Positions 14,554 to 22,296 of a DNA stretch of 60,865 nucleotides are shown piece after piece (the stretch's first letter is position 1; every line of letters starts with the position of its first letter). The DNA is taken from positions 1 through 60,865 of the forward strand of contig CAMKNA010000011.1 of the NCBI GenBank assembly GCA_946414075.1. Direction: 5' to 3'. Source of the stretch: an uncultured Fibrobacter sp. (lineage in GTDB: Bacteria; Fibrobacterota; Fibrobacteria; Fibrobacterales; Fibrobacteraceae). Below the pieces are notes generated by a model. The model was not told the DNA's origin. It worked only from the letters and a program-made list of their open reading frames with translations, and made no database searches. The translations under genes and the position numbers were made by a program.

Positions 14554-16972
14554 TGCCTACCTCGAAATTCAGCCACTGGAACACGGGAATCATGGCTTTC
14601 AGCTTGCCCTTGGGATTCTTCTTGAATTCCTGGAACATGGGGAATGCCTGGTTCTCGATGGATGTCTTGTCGATGTAGATGCGCAGCCAGTCTGCCAGGG
14701 AGATCAGGTTGGTGATGTACAGGATGGTGGGCTGCTTCAGGTTCTCGAAAACCTGGTCCAGACAGTCTACGATCTTCCTGTGGATCATGCGGCCCGTCCC
14801 GCCGAAGGAGAAGGTGGCGTTTAGGGAGTTGGCTTCCTTGACCAGGGCCTCGATTTCCTTGAAGTGTTCCTGCTCCGGAGTGTCCAGGTATTCCAGCACC
14901 AGGTGGTGGATCTTGGAATTGATGTCCAGCGAAAGGATAGTGCGGACGGTATCCGGCAGGGTGTGATCCGGGTCGGCCAGGCTGTCGATGGAAAGTCCCT
15001 TCTGTACGGCAAAGTCCGAGAAGGCTTCCGTAATGTCCTTGAGGCTCCGCTTGGTTTCCAGCTGGTTGATGCGCTTCAGGGAATCGCTCATCAGGTGACG
15101 CATCTGCACCACGTAGGCGGTGGGGAACTGGTGCTGCAGTTCTTCGGCGCTCTTGTTGGGGTTTTCCACGAAGGAGAGCTTGTTCACCTCGGGTTCGCCG
15201 TCGGCCACCACCAGGTTCACGCGGCCCATGGAATCGGACAGTACAAGGATCGTGGCCACACGGGATTCCCCGATGGTCTTGTCGTCGTAGGTGGCCCGTA
15301 CCAGGGTCTGCTTGCGGCGGGAGGCAATCTTTGTAGAAGTGAGCTTGGCGTTTTTCTGGTCGTAACCTTCCTCAAGACCCAGGTGGAAAATGGCGGCCCG
15401 TTCGGCCATGAGCTTCACCGTCACGGGAACTTCGTCCTTGGCGTAGCGGGTGTAAACTTCGGCACCGTTCCACTTGTGCTCATTGCTGGTGGCCCGGGCG
15501 AGAATGCTCATGAAACGATTCTCGATGGAGTGCCCGAAGGGGAGGAACGGCTGCATCAGTTCCATGGCGCGCAGGGCGTAGCGCATGTTCTGCACAGGTT
15601 CTAGGCCTTCAATGTCGTTGAAGAACCAGCCGCAGCTGGTAAAGCTGAACAGGCAGAACTTCTGGATTTCCAGAAGACGCACGGCCTTGGCGCTTTCTTC
15701 GGCGTTTTCGGGATGGTTCAGGATGGTCTTCAAGAAGCCGGTGAGACGGCTCTCGTCTTCGGGTGCCACCAGGGCGGCCACATATCCGTTCCGGGCGTCC
15801 CAGGGATTCACCTTGCTCACCTTCTCGAATTCCCGCACAAAGATTTCGTCGGCCAGTTCCTTCAGGTGGTTAAAGGCGTCACGGAGGGGGCCTCGCCATT
15901 TCTGGTTCCAATCTGGGCCACCGCCGGTGGAGCATCCGCAATCGCGGTACCAGCGTCCAACGCCGTGGGCGCAGCTCCAGGCGCAGCCTTCGCCGTGGAA
16001 ATTCTTCAGCAAAACTTCGTGCTTGGGCGGGAACTTTTCCAGGTACCAGCCGTAATTGACGGGAACCATGTTGTTCTCGGGAGCGAATCGGTTGTAGAGG
16101 TAGGCGGCACACATGTCGCCGAAGGGCTCGTGATGTCCGTAACTCTCGCCGTCGGTGCCGATGCTCACCAACTGCGGGTCTTCCCGGTTCGGGTCCCAGG
16201 CGTCCTGGATACGCTTGCCGAAAACGCCTGCATCACGGAGCAGATGTTCAAAACCGACGGCGCTGCTGAGCCAAGGGTTATAGAAGAACACATCCAGGTA
16301 GCCGTCGCATACCAGGTTTCCCTTTTCGTCCCTGGGGTAGATGCGGTAGGGCCTGGTGGTATCGATGTCGGTGTTGCTGCAGCCTTCCCAATTTTCGGCG
16401 CCCAGTTCACGGAAGGAATCGGCCTGGGTGGGGGAGAGGATGGTAAACTTGATGCCGGCCTTGATGAGTTCCACCACTGTCGGCAGGTTGATGGCGGTTT
16501 CGGCCAGCCACATGGCCTCGGGCATGCGCCCGAAATGGAACTTGAAGTCTTCGATACCCCAGAGAATCTGCGTACGCTTATCATGCTCGCTGGCGAGGGG
16601 CATGATGATGTGGTTATAGACCTGGGCGATGGCGTTGCCGTGTCCGTTCAGACGCTCGGCGCTGCGCTTGTCGGCTTCCTGGATCCTCTTGTAGGTGTCG
16701 GGAGTATGGGTCCGGATCCAACCCATGAGGGTGGGGCCCATATTGAAGCTCATGTAGTCGTAGTTATTGACAATGTCCTGGATGCGCCCCGTAGAAGACA
16801 GAATGCGGCTAGCGGAATTGGGGGAGTAGCACTGGCTCGCGATACGGTCGTTCCAGTCGTGGAAGGGCCGCGCACTGGGCTGGTTTTCGATGACGCCTGT
16901 CCAGGGATTCTCGCGGGGAGGCTGGTAAAAGTGACCGTGAATCGTAAAATAGAGAGGGTGCTTCTTTTCCAT
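14546..16972 (-). CDS. glycoside hydrolase family 57 protein with DUF3536
   Basis: An 808-residue cytoplasmic protein. The N-terminal half is a GH57 catalytic domain: it starts KHPLYFTIHGHFYQPPREN with the family HGHFYQP motif, and continues with YNHIIMPLAS, EAMWLAETAINLP (candidate catalytic Glu) and SIGTDGESYGHHEPFGD (candidate catalytic Asp). The C-terminal 350 residues match the DUF3536 layout. GH57 enzymes act on alpha-glucans, and the neighbouring malQ and GH13 genes agree. ATG 16972 is chosen because the catalytic domain begins there. No ribosome-binding site is present; TATCTTTG ends 5 nt upstream, suggesting a leaderless transcript. The exact activity is unknown. Confidence 0.85.
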   Translation of the reverse strand: MEKKHPLYFTIHGHFYQPPRENPWTGVIENQPSARPFHDWNDRIASQCYSPNSASRILSSTGRIQDIVNNYDYMSFNMGPTLMGWIRTHTPDTYKRIQEADKRSAERLNGHGNAIAQVYNHIIMPLASEHDKRTQILWGIEDFKFHFGRMPEAMWLAETAINLPTVVELIKAGIKFTILSPTQADSFRELGAENWEGCSNTDIDTTRPYRIYPRDEKGNLVCDGYLDVFFYNPWLSSAVGFEHLLRDAGVFGKRIQDAWDPNREDPQLVSIGTDGESYGHHEPFGDMCAAYLYNRFAPENNMVPVNYGWYLEKFPPKHEVLLKNFHGEGCAWSCAHGVGRWYRDCGCSTGGGPDWNQKWRGPLRDAFNHLKELADEIFVREFEKVSKVNPWDARNGYVAALVAPEDESRLTGFLKTILNHPENAEESAKAVRLLEIQKFCLFSFTSCGWFFNDIEGLEPVQNMRYALRAMELMQPFLPFGHSIENRFMSILARATSNEHKWNGAEVYTRYAKDEVPVTVKLMAERAAIFHLGLEEGYDQKNAKLTSTKIASRRKQTLVRATYDDKTIGESRVATILVLSDSMGRVNLVVADGEPEVNKLSFVENPNKSAEELQHQFPTAYVVQMRHLMSDSLKRINQLETKRSLKDITEAFSDFAVQKGLSIDSLADPDHTLPDTVRTILSLDINSKIHHLVLEYLDTPEQEHFKEIEALVKEANSLNATFSFGGTGRMIHRKIVDCLDQVFENLKQPTILYITNLISLADWLRIYIDKTSIENQAFPMFQEFKKNPKGKLKAMIPVFQWLNFEVGNV

Positions 16973-16977
16973 GGTCG

Positions 16978-16985
16978 CAAAGATA
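16978..16985 (-). promoter_or_regulatory. TAnnTTTG promoter box of the GH57 gene
   Basis: On the minus strand TATCTTTG is followed by CGACC and then the ATG. The box matches the Bacteroidetes -7 consensus TAnnTTTG. Its position places transcription initiation at or next to the start codon. It diverges from the malQ box at 17016. Confidence 0.5.
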
Positions 16986-17015
16986 GAAATATCCAACATC
17001 CCATTCCCTTTTTTA

Positions 17016-17023
17016 TATCTTTC
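17016..17023 (+). promoter_or_regulatory. TAnnTTT promoter box of malQ
   Basis: TATCTTTC is followed by ATTTC and the ATG at 17029. No Shine-Dalgarno sequence is present. The arrangement mirrors the divergent GH57 promoter 30 nt away. Confidence 0.45.
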
Positions 17024-17028
17024 ATTTC

Positions 17029-19002
17029 ATGCGATACAGTGATATTTCTTGTTTTCAGAGTGGTGTTGCCGTTCCCCTGTTCAGTCTCCGTAGCAAGAAC
17101 AGCATAGGCATCGGCGAATACCTTGACCTGATTCCCTTTGCCCAGTGGGCCAAGCTTTGCGATTTTAATGTTATCCAGCTTTTACCAGTGAACGATACCG
17201 GTGCTGAGGCTAGCCCCTACAGTGCCCGCAGCGCCTTTGCCTTGAATCCCGTGTTCATAAATATCCAGTCGGTGCAGGGTTCCTCGGAGTTCGAAGAAGA
17301 AATCGAAGAAGCCAAGGAAAAGTTCGATGAGCAGGAGCGGATCGACTACTACAAAATTTCCACCTGGAAACGCTCCGTACTTCGCAAGATTTACGACAAC
17401 CGCTACGACCAGCTGCGCAAGGACAAGGTCCTGCTGGACTGGCTGGACAAGAACCCCTGGGCGAAGGCATACTGTGCCTATAGTACCCTGAAGGCGGAGA
17501 ACGGCGAGAAGAGCTGGAAGGACTGGAAGAATTTCAAGGATCCTACGGAATCCGACATCGAAAAGATCTGGACCAAGTACAAGAAGGCCGTGATGTTCCA
17601 GGCCTGGATGCAGTTCGTTGCCGAGACGCAGTTCTGTGCCGCCGTGTCCGAAGTTTCCAAGTTCGGAATCAACATCAAGGGCGACATCCCCATCCTCATC
17701 AACGAGGACAGCGCCGATGTGTGGGCAAACCGCAAGTACTTCTCCCTGGAAGACCGTGCAGGCGCCCCTCCTGACATGTTCAGCTACAGCGGCCAGAACT
17801 GGGGATTCCCCACCTACCGCTGGGATGTCATTGAACAGGACGGTTTTGGCTGGTGGAAGGCCCGTCTCGCACAGGCAAGCAAGTTCTACCACGCTTACCG
17901 TATCGACCATGTGCTTGGATTCTTCCGCATATGGAGCATCCCCCAGACCGAAACTACGGGGATTCTCGGGCATTTCAACCCCTGTGTCCCGCTTACGCTT
18001 TCGCGCCTGCAGGCCGCCGGTTTCAAGCAGGAATCTTTGGAATACCTGCGCAAGCCCAACTACTCCGTCGATCAGTTGCGGCAATTCCTGGAAGGCGATA
18101 CGGAGCGTCTTTTGCCCCTCTGCTTCAAGACGCTTTACGGCACCACGGACCGCTACATTTTGAAGGATGAGTTCCTTTCGGAAAGGGCCATTCTCGGTCT
18201 TTCTGAACCCCAAGAAGTCAAGGACAAGTTGCTGAAGGTCTATTGGAATCGCGTGTTCGTTCCCACAGGCGATGAGAACACCTTCTATCCGTATTGGTAC
18301 TGGTACAACCAGCCTGTGCTTTACACCTTGCCCGAAAACGAACAGCAGAAACTTCACGAGATTATCGGCGAGAACGAGGCCGCCCAGAATGGGCTCTGGG
18401 AACAGAACGCCACCAAACTCTTGACGGTCCTTGCCAAGGAAACGGACATGTTGGTCTGTGCCGAAGACCTGGGTGCTGTTCCTCGGTGCGTTCCTACGGT
18501 ATTGAACAAGCTGAATATCCTGTCGTTACGCATCGAACGCTGGGCTCGCAACTGGGACGCCCCCTATTCTCCCTACTACGCTATGGACGAATACCCCCGC
18601 TTGTCGGTGTGTACCACCAGCTGTCACGACACCTCTTCCCTTCGCGGGTTGTGGAAGGAGCCTGACTTTGACAAGGCCCTCTACTGGTCTCATGCCGGGT
18701 TCCCCGGTAACGCTCCCGAAGAGCTGACTCCTACGGTGGTGCGGAATATCCTTTCCCATGTGTTCAGCGCCAACAGTCTGCTTTGCATTTTGCCGGTTCA
18801 GGATTATTTCGCCCTGTCGCCCACCCTTTCCGAATGCGACCCCGACGAAGAACGGGTGAACATCCCGGGTACTGTGGGTGGCAAGAACTGGACATACCGC
18901 CTGCCCTGTTCGGTGGAAGACCTTGCGAAGAACAACTTCCTGTGTTCTGAAATCCGCAAGCTGGTGGATGCCCGTAAGCGCCGCCCCATGTGGAAGATCT
19001 AA
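17029..19002 (+). CDS. malQ: 4-alpha-glucanotransferase (amylomaltase)
   Basis: A 657-residue GH77 enzyme that moves alpha-1,4-glucan segments between maltodextrins. It starts with the family opening GVAVPLFSLRSKNSIGIGEYLDL, followed by QLLPVNDTGAEASPYSARSAFALNP. The catalytic regions are YRIDHVLGFFRIW (nucleophile Asp293), CAEDLGAVPRCVP (acid/base) and CTTSCHDTSSLRG. It is longer than classical amylomaltase because of an insertion around residues 85-190 (Lys/Trp-rich), as in many FCB relatives. It diverges from the GH57 gene and is followed by a GH13 amylase 20 nt downstream. Together these genes indicate glycogen or maltodextrin turnover in the cytoplasm. Confidence 0.93.
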   Translation: MRYSDISCFQSGVAVPLFSLRSKNSIGIGEYLDLIPFAQWAKLCDFNVIQLLPVNDTGAEASPYSARSAFALNPVFINIQSVQGSSEFEEEIEEAKEKFDEQERIDYYKISTWKRSVLRKIYDNRYDQLRKDKVLLDWLDKNPWAKAYCAYSTLKAENGEKSWKDWKNFKDPTESDIEKIWTKYKKAVMFQAWMQFVAETQFCAAVSEVSKFGINIKGDIPILINEDSADVWANRKYFSLEDRAGAPPDMFSYSGQNWGFPTYRWDVIEQDGFGWWKARLAQASKFYHAYRIDHVLGFFRIWSIPQTETTGILGHFNPCVPLTLSRLQAAGFKQESLEYLRKPNYSVDQLRQFLEGDTERLLPLCFKTLYGTTDRYILKDEFLSERAILGLSEPQEVKDKLLKVYWNRVFVPTGDENTFYPYWYWYNQPVLYTLPENEQQKLHEIIGENEAAQNGLWEQNATKLLTVLAKETDMLVCAEDLGAVPRCVPTVLNKLNILSLRIERWARNWDAPYSPYYAMDEYPRLSVCTTSCHDTSSLRGLWKEPDFDKALYWSHAGFPGNAPEELTPTVVRNILSHVFSANSLLCILPVQDYFALSPTLSECDPDEERVNIPGTVGGKNWTYRLPCSVEDLAKNNFLCSEIRKLVDARKRRPMWKI

Positions 19003-19022
19003 ATACACCATCCACACCGCTT

Positions 19023-20282
19023 ATGTTCGCTCCTGCTTGGGTCAAAGACGCGGTTTTCTATCAGATTTTCCCTGATAGGTTCTGCCGCAGTCCCCGTTAT
19101 CAGGCGGTAGGCAAGTTTGTGCCCTGGGGTTCCAAGCCCACCCGTGAAAACATGTTCGGCGGGAATCTCGCTGGTATCGAAGACAAGCTGGACTACATCG
19201 CAGGCCTGGGCGTAAACGCCATCTACCTGTGTCCCATCTTCAAGAGCAATTCCAACCATCGCTACCATACGGTGGACTACTTCGAGATTGACCCAGTGCT
19301 TGGCACTTTGGCCGATTTCGACCGCCTTGTCAAAAAGGCCCACAGGCTTGGGCTCCGCATCATTCTGGATGGAGTGTTCAACCACTGCTCCCGAGGTTTC
19401 TTCCAGTTCAACAGCCTTATGGAACTGGGGCCTTCCTCGCCCTATGTGGATTGGTTCCATGTGAAGGGTTGGCCCCTGAATGCTTACTCGGGCAAACCCA
19501 ATTACGAATGCTGGTGGAACTACCCGGCGCTCCCCAAGTTCAACACCGACTGCCCCGACGTCCGGGAATACCTCTTCTCCGTGGCGGAATACTGGACAAA
19601 GCGTGGCATCGACGGCTGGCGTTTGGACGTGCCCAACGAAATTGACGACGACTCCTTCTGGCAGGAATTCCGCAGGCGCGTCAAGGCCATCAATCCCGAG
19701 GCCTACATCGTAGGCGAAATTTGGGACGAGCCCTCCCGCTGGCTACAGGGCGACCAGTTCGACGGTGTCATGAACTACACCTTCCGCAAGTCGGTCATGC
19801 AGTTCCTCTTCGACGAGAACCCCATTTCGGTCCAGGAATTCTGCGACCGGGCACGGGCCGCTTTTCCTGAGGGCCGCGGCGACATCCCCATGAACTTGCT
19901 CTCAAGCCATGACACCACCCGCCTTATGTCCCAGCCTAGGGCAAGCCTTGAGCGTATCAAGCTGGCCTACGCCCTCCTATTTTTCATGCCGGGGGCGCCC
20001 TGCGTCTACTACGGCGAGGAACTCTCCATGAAGGGGGGCAAGGATCCCGACTGCCGCCGAAGCGTCCCCTGGGACGAACTGGAAAACAGCAAGTCCCAGC
20101 CGCTATACGAATTTATCTGTAATCTGGTGAAAATGCGCCGCGAAAACCCCGTCCTCCGCGACGGCAGCCTCTCCATCGCCAACACCGCCGACGGCTTCAC
20201 CGTCACCCGCACCCTGGGTAAAAAGACCGTGACCCTCTCCGCCACATTCTCTGGCGCTGAGCCATTTTTCGAAATTAAATAA
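19023..20282 (+). CDS. GH13 alpha-amylase family protein
   Basis: A 419-residue alpha-glucan hydrolase with no signal peptide, so cytoplasmic. It starts FAPAWVKDAVFYQIFPDRF, typical of cyclomaltodextrinase/neopullulanase-like GH13 enzymes, but lacks their N-terminal beta domain. Catalytic residues are visible as DGWRLDVPNE (nucleophile Asp202), VGEIWDE (Glu232) and LLSSHDTTR (Asp297). The C-terminal beta domain is short. ATG 19023 is preferred over an in-frame GTG at 18990 that overlaps malQ. It is probably cotranscribed with malQ and acts on maltodextrins. Substrate choice (alpha-1,4, alpha-1,6 or cyclodextrin) cannot be told. Confidence 0.88.
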   Translation: MFAPAWVKDAVFYQIFPDRFCRSPRYQAVGKFVPWGSKPTRENMFGGNLAGIEDKLDYIAGLGVNAIYLCPIFKSNSNHRYHTVDYFEIDPVLGTLADFDRLVKKAHRLGLRIILDGVFNHCSRGFFQFNSLMELGPSSPYVDWFHVKGWPLNAYSGKPNYECWWNYPALPKFNTDCPDVREYLFSVAEYWTKRGIDGWRLDVPNEIDDDSFWQEFRRRVKAINPEAYIVGEIWDEPSRWLQGDQFDGVMNYTFRKSVMQFLFDENPISVQEFCDRARAAFPEGRGDIPMNLLSSHDTTRLMSQPRASLERIKLAYALLFFMPGAPCVYYGEELSMKGGKDPDCRRSVPWDELENSKSQPLYEFICNLVKMRRENPVLRDGSLSIANTADGFTVTRTLGKKTVTLSATFSGAEPFFEIK

Positions 20283-20400
20283 AGGGGGAAGCCTCCCCCT
20301 CGCTCCTGCTACGTCGTCATGGCGGGCTCCGACCCGCCATCTAGCCGTATCATCCTCTACCCCCCTCTCCTAGGGGCTTCGCCCCTAAAACCCCTTTTTT
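20281..20400 (+). repeat. hairpin-rich intergenic repeat, copy 1
   Basis: The element opens with AAAGGGGGAAGCCTCCCCCT followed by CG (hairpin GGGGGA/TCCCCC). It then has a variable part containing the perfect hairpin ATGGCGGG/CCCGCCAT, then CTACCCCC, then the perfect hairpin TAGGGGC-TTC-GCCCCTA, and ends AAAACCCC plus a T-run. Copies 2 (23437-23518, inverted) and 3 (26711-26787) share this order. It begins inside the amylase stop codon and may double as a terminator for it. Confidence 0.6.
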
Positions 20401-20772
20401 ACAAATCTCTCCTTCGATGTGTACATTCCCTCGTTCACAGATTCACTTCGTTCGACTGTTCACTCGAGAAGCACACATCTCAGTCGAAAAACACAAAAAC
20501 TGCTCTGGTTCACAAGTGTATTGCGGTAAAGGTCTGTTTTTACAGGTAAGAACAGTTCTTGCGGGAGGAAACTCTTGTGACTGTTAGTCCCTGCGAGTTT
20601 CCGCCGAGAGTTTTTCATAGCCCGCACCCCGAAATGGTTGCTATGGGATATAGAAATACAGTTTTTCGGGGGCGAGTGAATAAAAACAATGGAAAATATT
20701 CCAAATAAAGACAATTAAAATGGCTCGGAAATTCGTTTTTTAGTGTATATTTAAGGTGAAAATAGAGTTTTC
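20401..20772. other. non-coding stretch with inverted repeats
   Basis: No plausible coding region is seen on either strand. Inverted repeats are frequent: AAGAAC/GTTCTT and AACAGT/ACTGTT around 20545-20590, and GGAAACTC/GAGTTTCC around 20565-20610, which cannot all form at once. The sequence becomes A+T-rich from about 20680, with a TATATTTAAGG box near 20746 that could be a promoter for the RNA below. Confidence 0.45.
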
Positions 20773-21000
20773 TCTTATTCTCTGTCTGAAACTTCGACAA
20801 TTTCTACAACGGGAATAGGACGAACGCTCACGTCTGCGACAGGCTTTTGGTTAGTCGCATCGTTTTGCTGTAAGGCGTATTGTTTTTGCAATATGCCTGA
20901 TGCATACGGCCTTTTGGGGCGTGAGTTGTTTGTGTTTATTCGTTGTGGGCAGTCGAAGGCCTCAGACAGGTAAATGCATTCAACTCCACGCCTTTTTTTT
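20773..21000 (+). ncRNA. candidate structured RNA 1 with terminator
   Basis: A nested set of complementary segments forms one long hairpin: 20781-20789 with 20962-20970, 20792-20798 (CTTCGAC) with 20952-20958, 20804-20810 (CTACAAC) with 20942-20948, 20813-20817 (GAATA) with 20937-20941, and 20827-20832 (CTCACG) with 20920-20925. The apex carries two hairpins, TGCGAC/GTCGCA and GGCGTATTG/CAATATGCC. The 3' part ends in GGCGTGAGTTG (20918-20928) pairing with CAACTCCACGCC (20981-20992) and then eight T, a terminator whose 5' arm is shared with the long hairpin. The first 55 nt recur at 21061. No open frame explains it. It is not a recognised RNA class. Confidence 0.5.
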
Positions 21001-21052
21001 GTTTCCTAAAAACTTGGATAGATGCTGGATGAGAGTAGACTCACTGAGTATT

Positions 21053-21205
21053 GCTCTTGTCTCTGTCTGAAACTTCGACACTTTCTACAACGAGAATAAG
21101 ACAAATACTCGCATAAACCCATGAATGCTATGGGTGTATTACGTCCTGGGCATATTGTATTCGCTTGGGACTGCGGGTTATTGTGTTGTATTGAGAAGTC
21201 GTGCT
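21053..21205 (+). ncRNA. candidate structured RNA 2, related to RNA 1
   Basis: The 5' segment (CTCTGTCTGAAACTTCGACA at 21061, then CTTTCTACAACGAGAATAAG) repeats the 5' part of RNA 1 at 20780 with a few substitutions. It again pairs with a downstream strand: 21082-21091 with 21185-21196 (TACAAC/GTTGTA core), AATAA 21095-21099 with TTATT 21178-21182, and CGAC 21076-21079 with GTCG 21198-21201. The apex has ACCCAT/ATGGGT. The 3' strands of the two RNAs differ but keep pairing, as expected of a conserved structure. The outermost stem and terminator of RNA 1 are absent. It lies about 50 nt upstream of the methyltransferase gene. Confidence 0.42.
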
Positions 21206-21220
21206 TTTAGCTCCTGCGAG

Positions 21221-21236
21221 AGTGAACTCGTTCACT
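21221..21236 (+). promoter_or_regulatory. perfect hairpin just before the methyltransferase ribosome-binding site
   Basis: AGTGAA-CTCG-TTCACT is a perfect 16-nt inverted repeat ending 9 nt before the GGAG ribosome-binding site. It may be an operator or a translation-control hairpin; controller-type sites are common in restriction-modification operons. Confidence 0.35.
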
Positions 21237-21255
21237 TTCAGCATGGAGTAACACG

Positions 21256-22296
21256 ATGTCTGATAACCGTAATTTGCATAGTGCAAACAAAGCGAAACAG
21301 GATGAATTTTACACCCAACTTTCGGATATAGAAAACGAACTGAAGCATTACAAGAAACACTTCAAGGGCAAGACTGTTCTTTGCAACTGCGATGATCCTC
21401 GCGTGTCCAACTTTTTTCATTATTTCGCCTATAATTTTGAACATTTGGGTTTGAAGAGGCTGATAACCACCTGCTACAAGAACCAGGAACGGGACCTATT
21501 CAGTCAGAACAATTCGGAGCGCGCCATCTGGTTGGAGTATTTTGGCGATAAGAATGGCAACCTTGTTCCTGATCCCGAAGAAATCGGCATTCACTACTTT
21601 GAGGGTAATGGAGATTTCCGCAGTAAGGAATGTATAGAACTCCTAAAACAAGCCGATATCGTGGTGACTAATCCTCCATTCAGTTTGTTTAGAGAATATG
21701 TTGCACAATTGATGGAGTATAAAAAGAAATTTTTGATTATTGGAAATCAAAATGCGTTTACCTATAAAGACATTTTTAAATTGATAAAAGAAAATAATTT
21801 ATGGACTGGATATCATGTGGGACATACTTTATTTGGAGTTCCCTCAAGTTACACGATTCCAGATTTCTATGATAAAAACGATAAATCAAAATTACGTTCG
21901 AACGGATATGTCATTGATGAAAACGGAAAGTTGTGGAGAAACCTAGGAAATATTTGCTGGTTTACAAATTTAGATATTCCGAAAAGACATGAAAAAATAA
22001 TTCTGTATAAAAAATATAATGTGGATGAGTATCCTCAGTATGATAATTATGAGGCAATTAATTGCAACAAAGTTGAAGATGTTCCTGAAAATTTTGATGG
22101 TGTGATGGGTGTTCCCATAACTTTTCTGAATAAATACAATCCTGACCAATTTGAAATTTTAGGTATGGAATCTTCGGCTGGGTATGATCCTGAAATCGTA
22201 GGGATTCCGCGATTAAAGGATGGCGATGCGCGACCCGCTATTAATGGAAAAACAACCTATGCGAGAATATTTATCCGTCGTCGCAAGGAGGCCTAA
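21256..22296 (+). CDS. EcoRI-type adenine-specific DNA methyltransferase
   Basis: A 346-residue predicted N6-adenine methyltransferase of the EcoRI_methylase type. KQDEFYTQLSDIENELKHYK opens the domain, TVLCNCDDPRVSNFF looks like the SAM-binding region, and VVTNPPFSLFREYV carries the catalytic NPPF motif (about residue 139). The C-terminal half holds ILGMESSAGYDPEIVG and family-typical Tyr/Asn-rich text. GGAG lies 7 nt before the ATG. Base composition shifts from moderate to strongly A+T-rich just after the NPPF motif (from about 21690) and back near 22240, suggesting a recombined C-terminal part. The stop touches the start of the DUF262-HNH gene, so the two form an operon and probably a modification-restriction pair. 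Confidence 0.85.
   Translation: MSDNRNLHSANKAKQDEFYTQLSDIENELKHYKKHFKGKTVLCNCDDPRVSNFFHYFAYNFEHLGLKRLITTCYKNQERDLFSQNNSERAIWLEYFGDKNGNLVPDPEEIGIHYFEGNGDFRSKECIELLKQADIVVTNPPFSLFREYVAQLMEYKKKFLIIGNQNAFTYKDIFKLIKENNLWTGYHVGHTLFGVPSSYTIPDFYDKNDKSKLRSNGYVIDENGKLWRNLGNICWFTNLDIPKRHEKIILYKKYNVDEYPQYDNYEAINCNKVEDVPENFDGVMGVPITFLNKYNPDQFEILGMESSAGYDPEIVGIPRLKDGDARPAINGKTTYARIFIRRRKEA

Noticed and set aside
20460..20800. Small minus-strand open frames in the non-coding stretch before the RNAs
   Set aside because: They have no ribosome-binding site, no recognisable composition or motif, and overlap strong inverted repeats.
20773..21000. Retron msr-msd RNA
   Set aside because: No reverse transcriptase is encoded anywhere in the window, and the branching-G context could not be recognised.
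20780..21113. CRISPR-like pair of direct repeats (the reverse strand begins GTTGTAG, as some type II repeats do)
   Set aside because: Only two copies, 281 nt apart, imperfect, without spacers or cas genes; the repeats are better explained as the 5' arms of two related RNAs.
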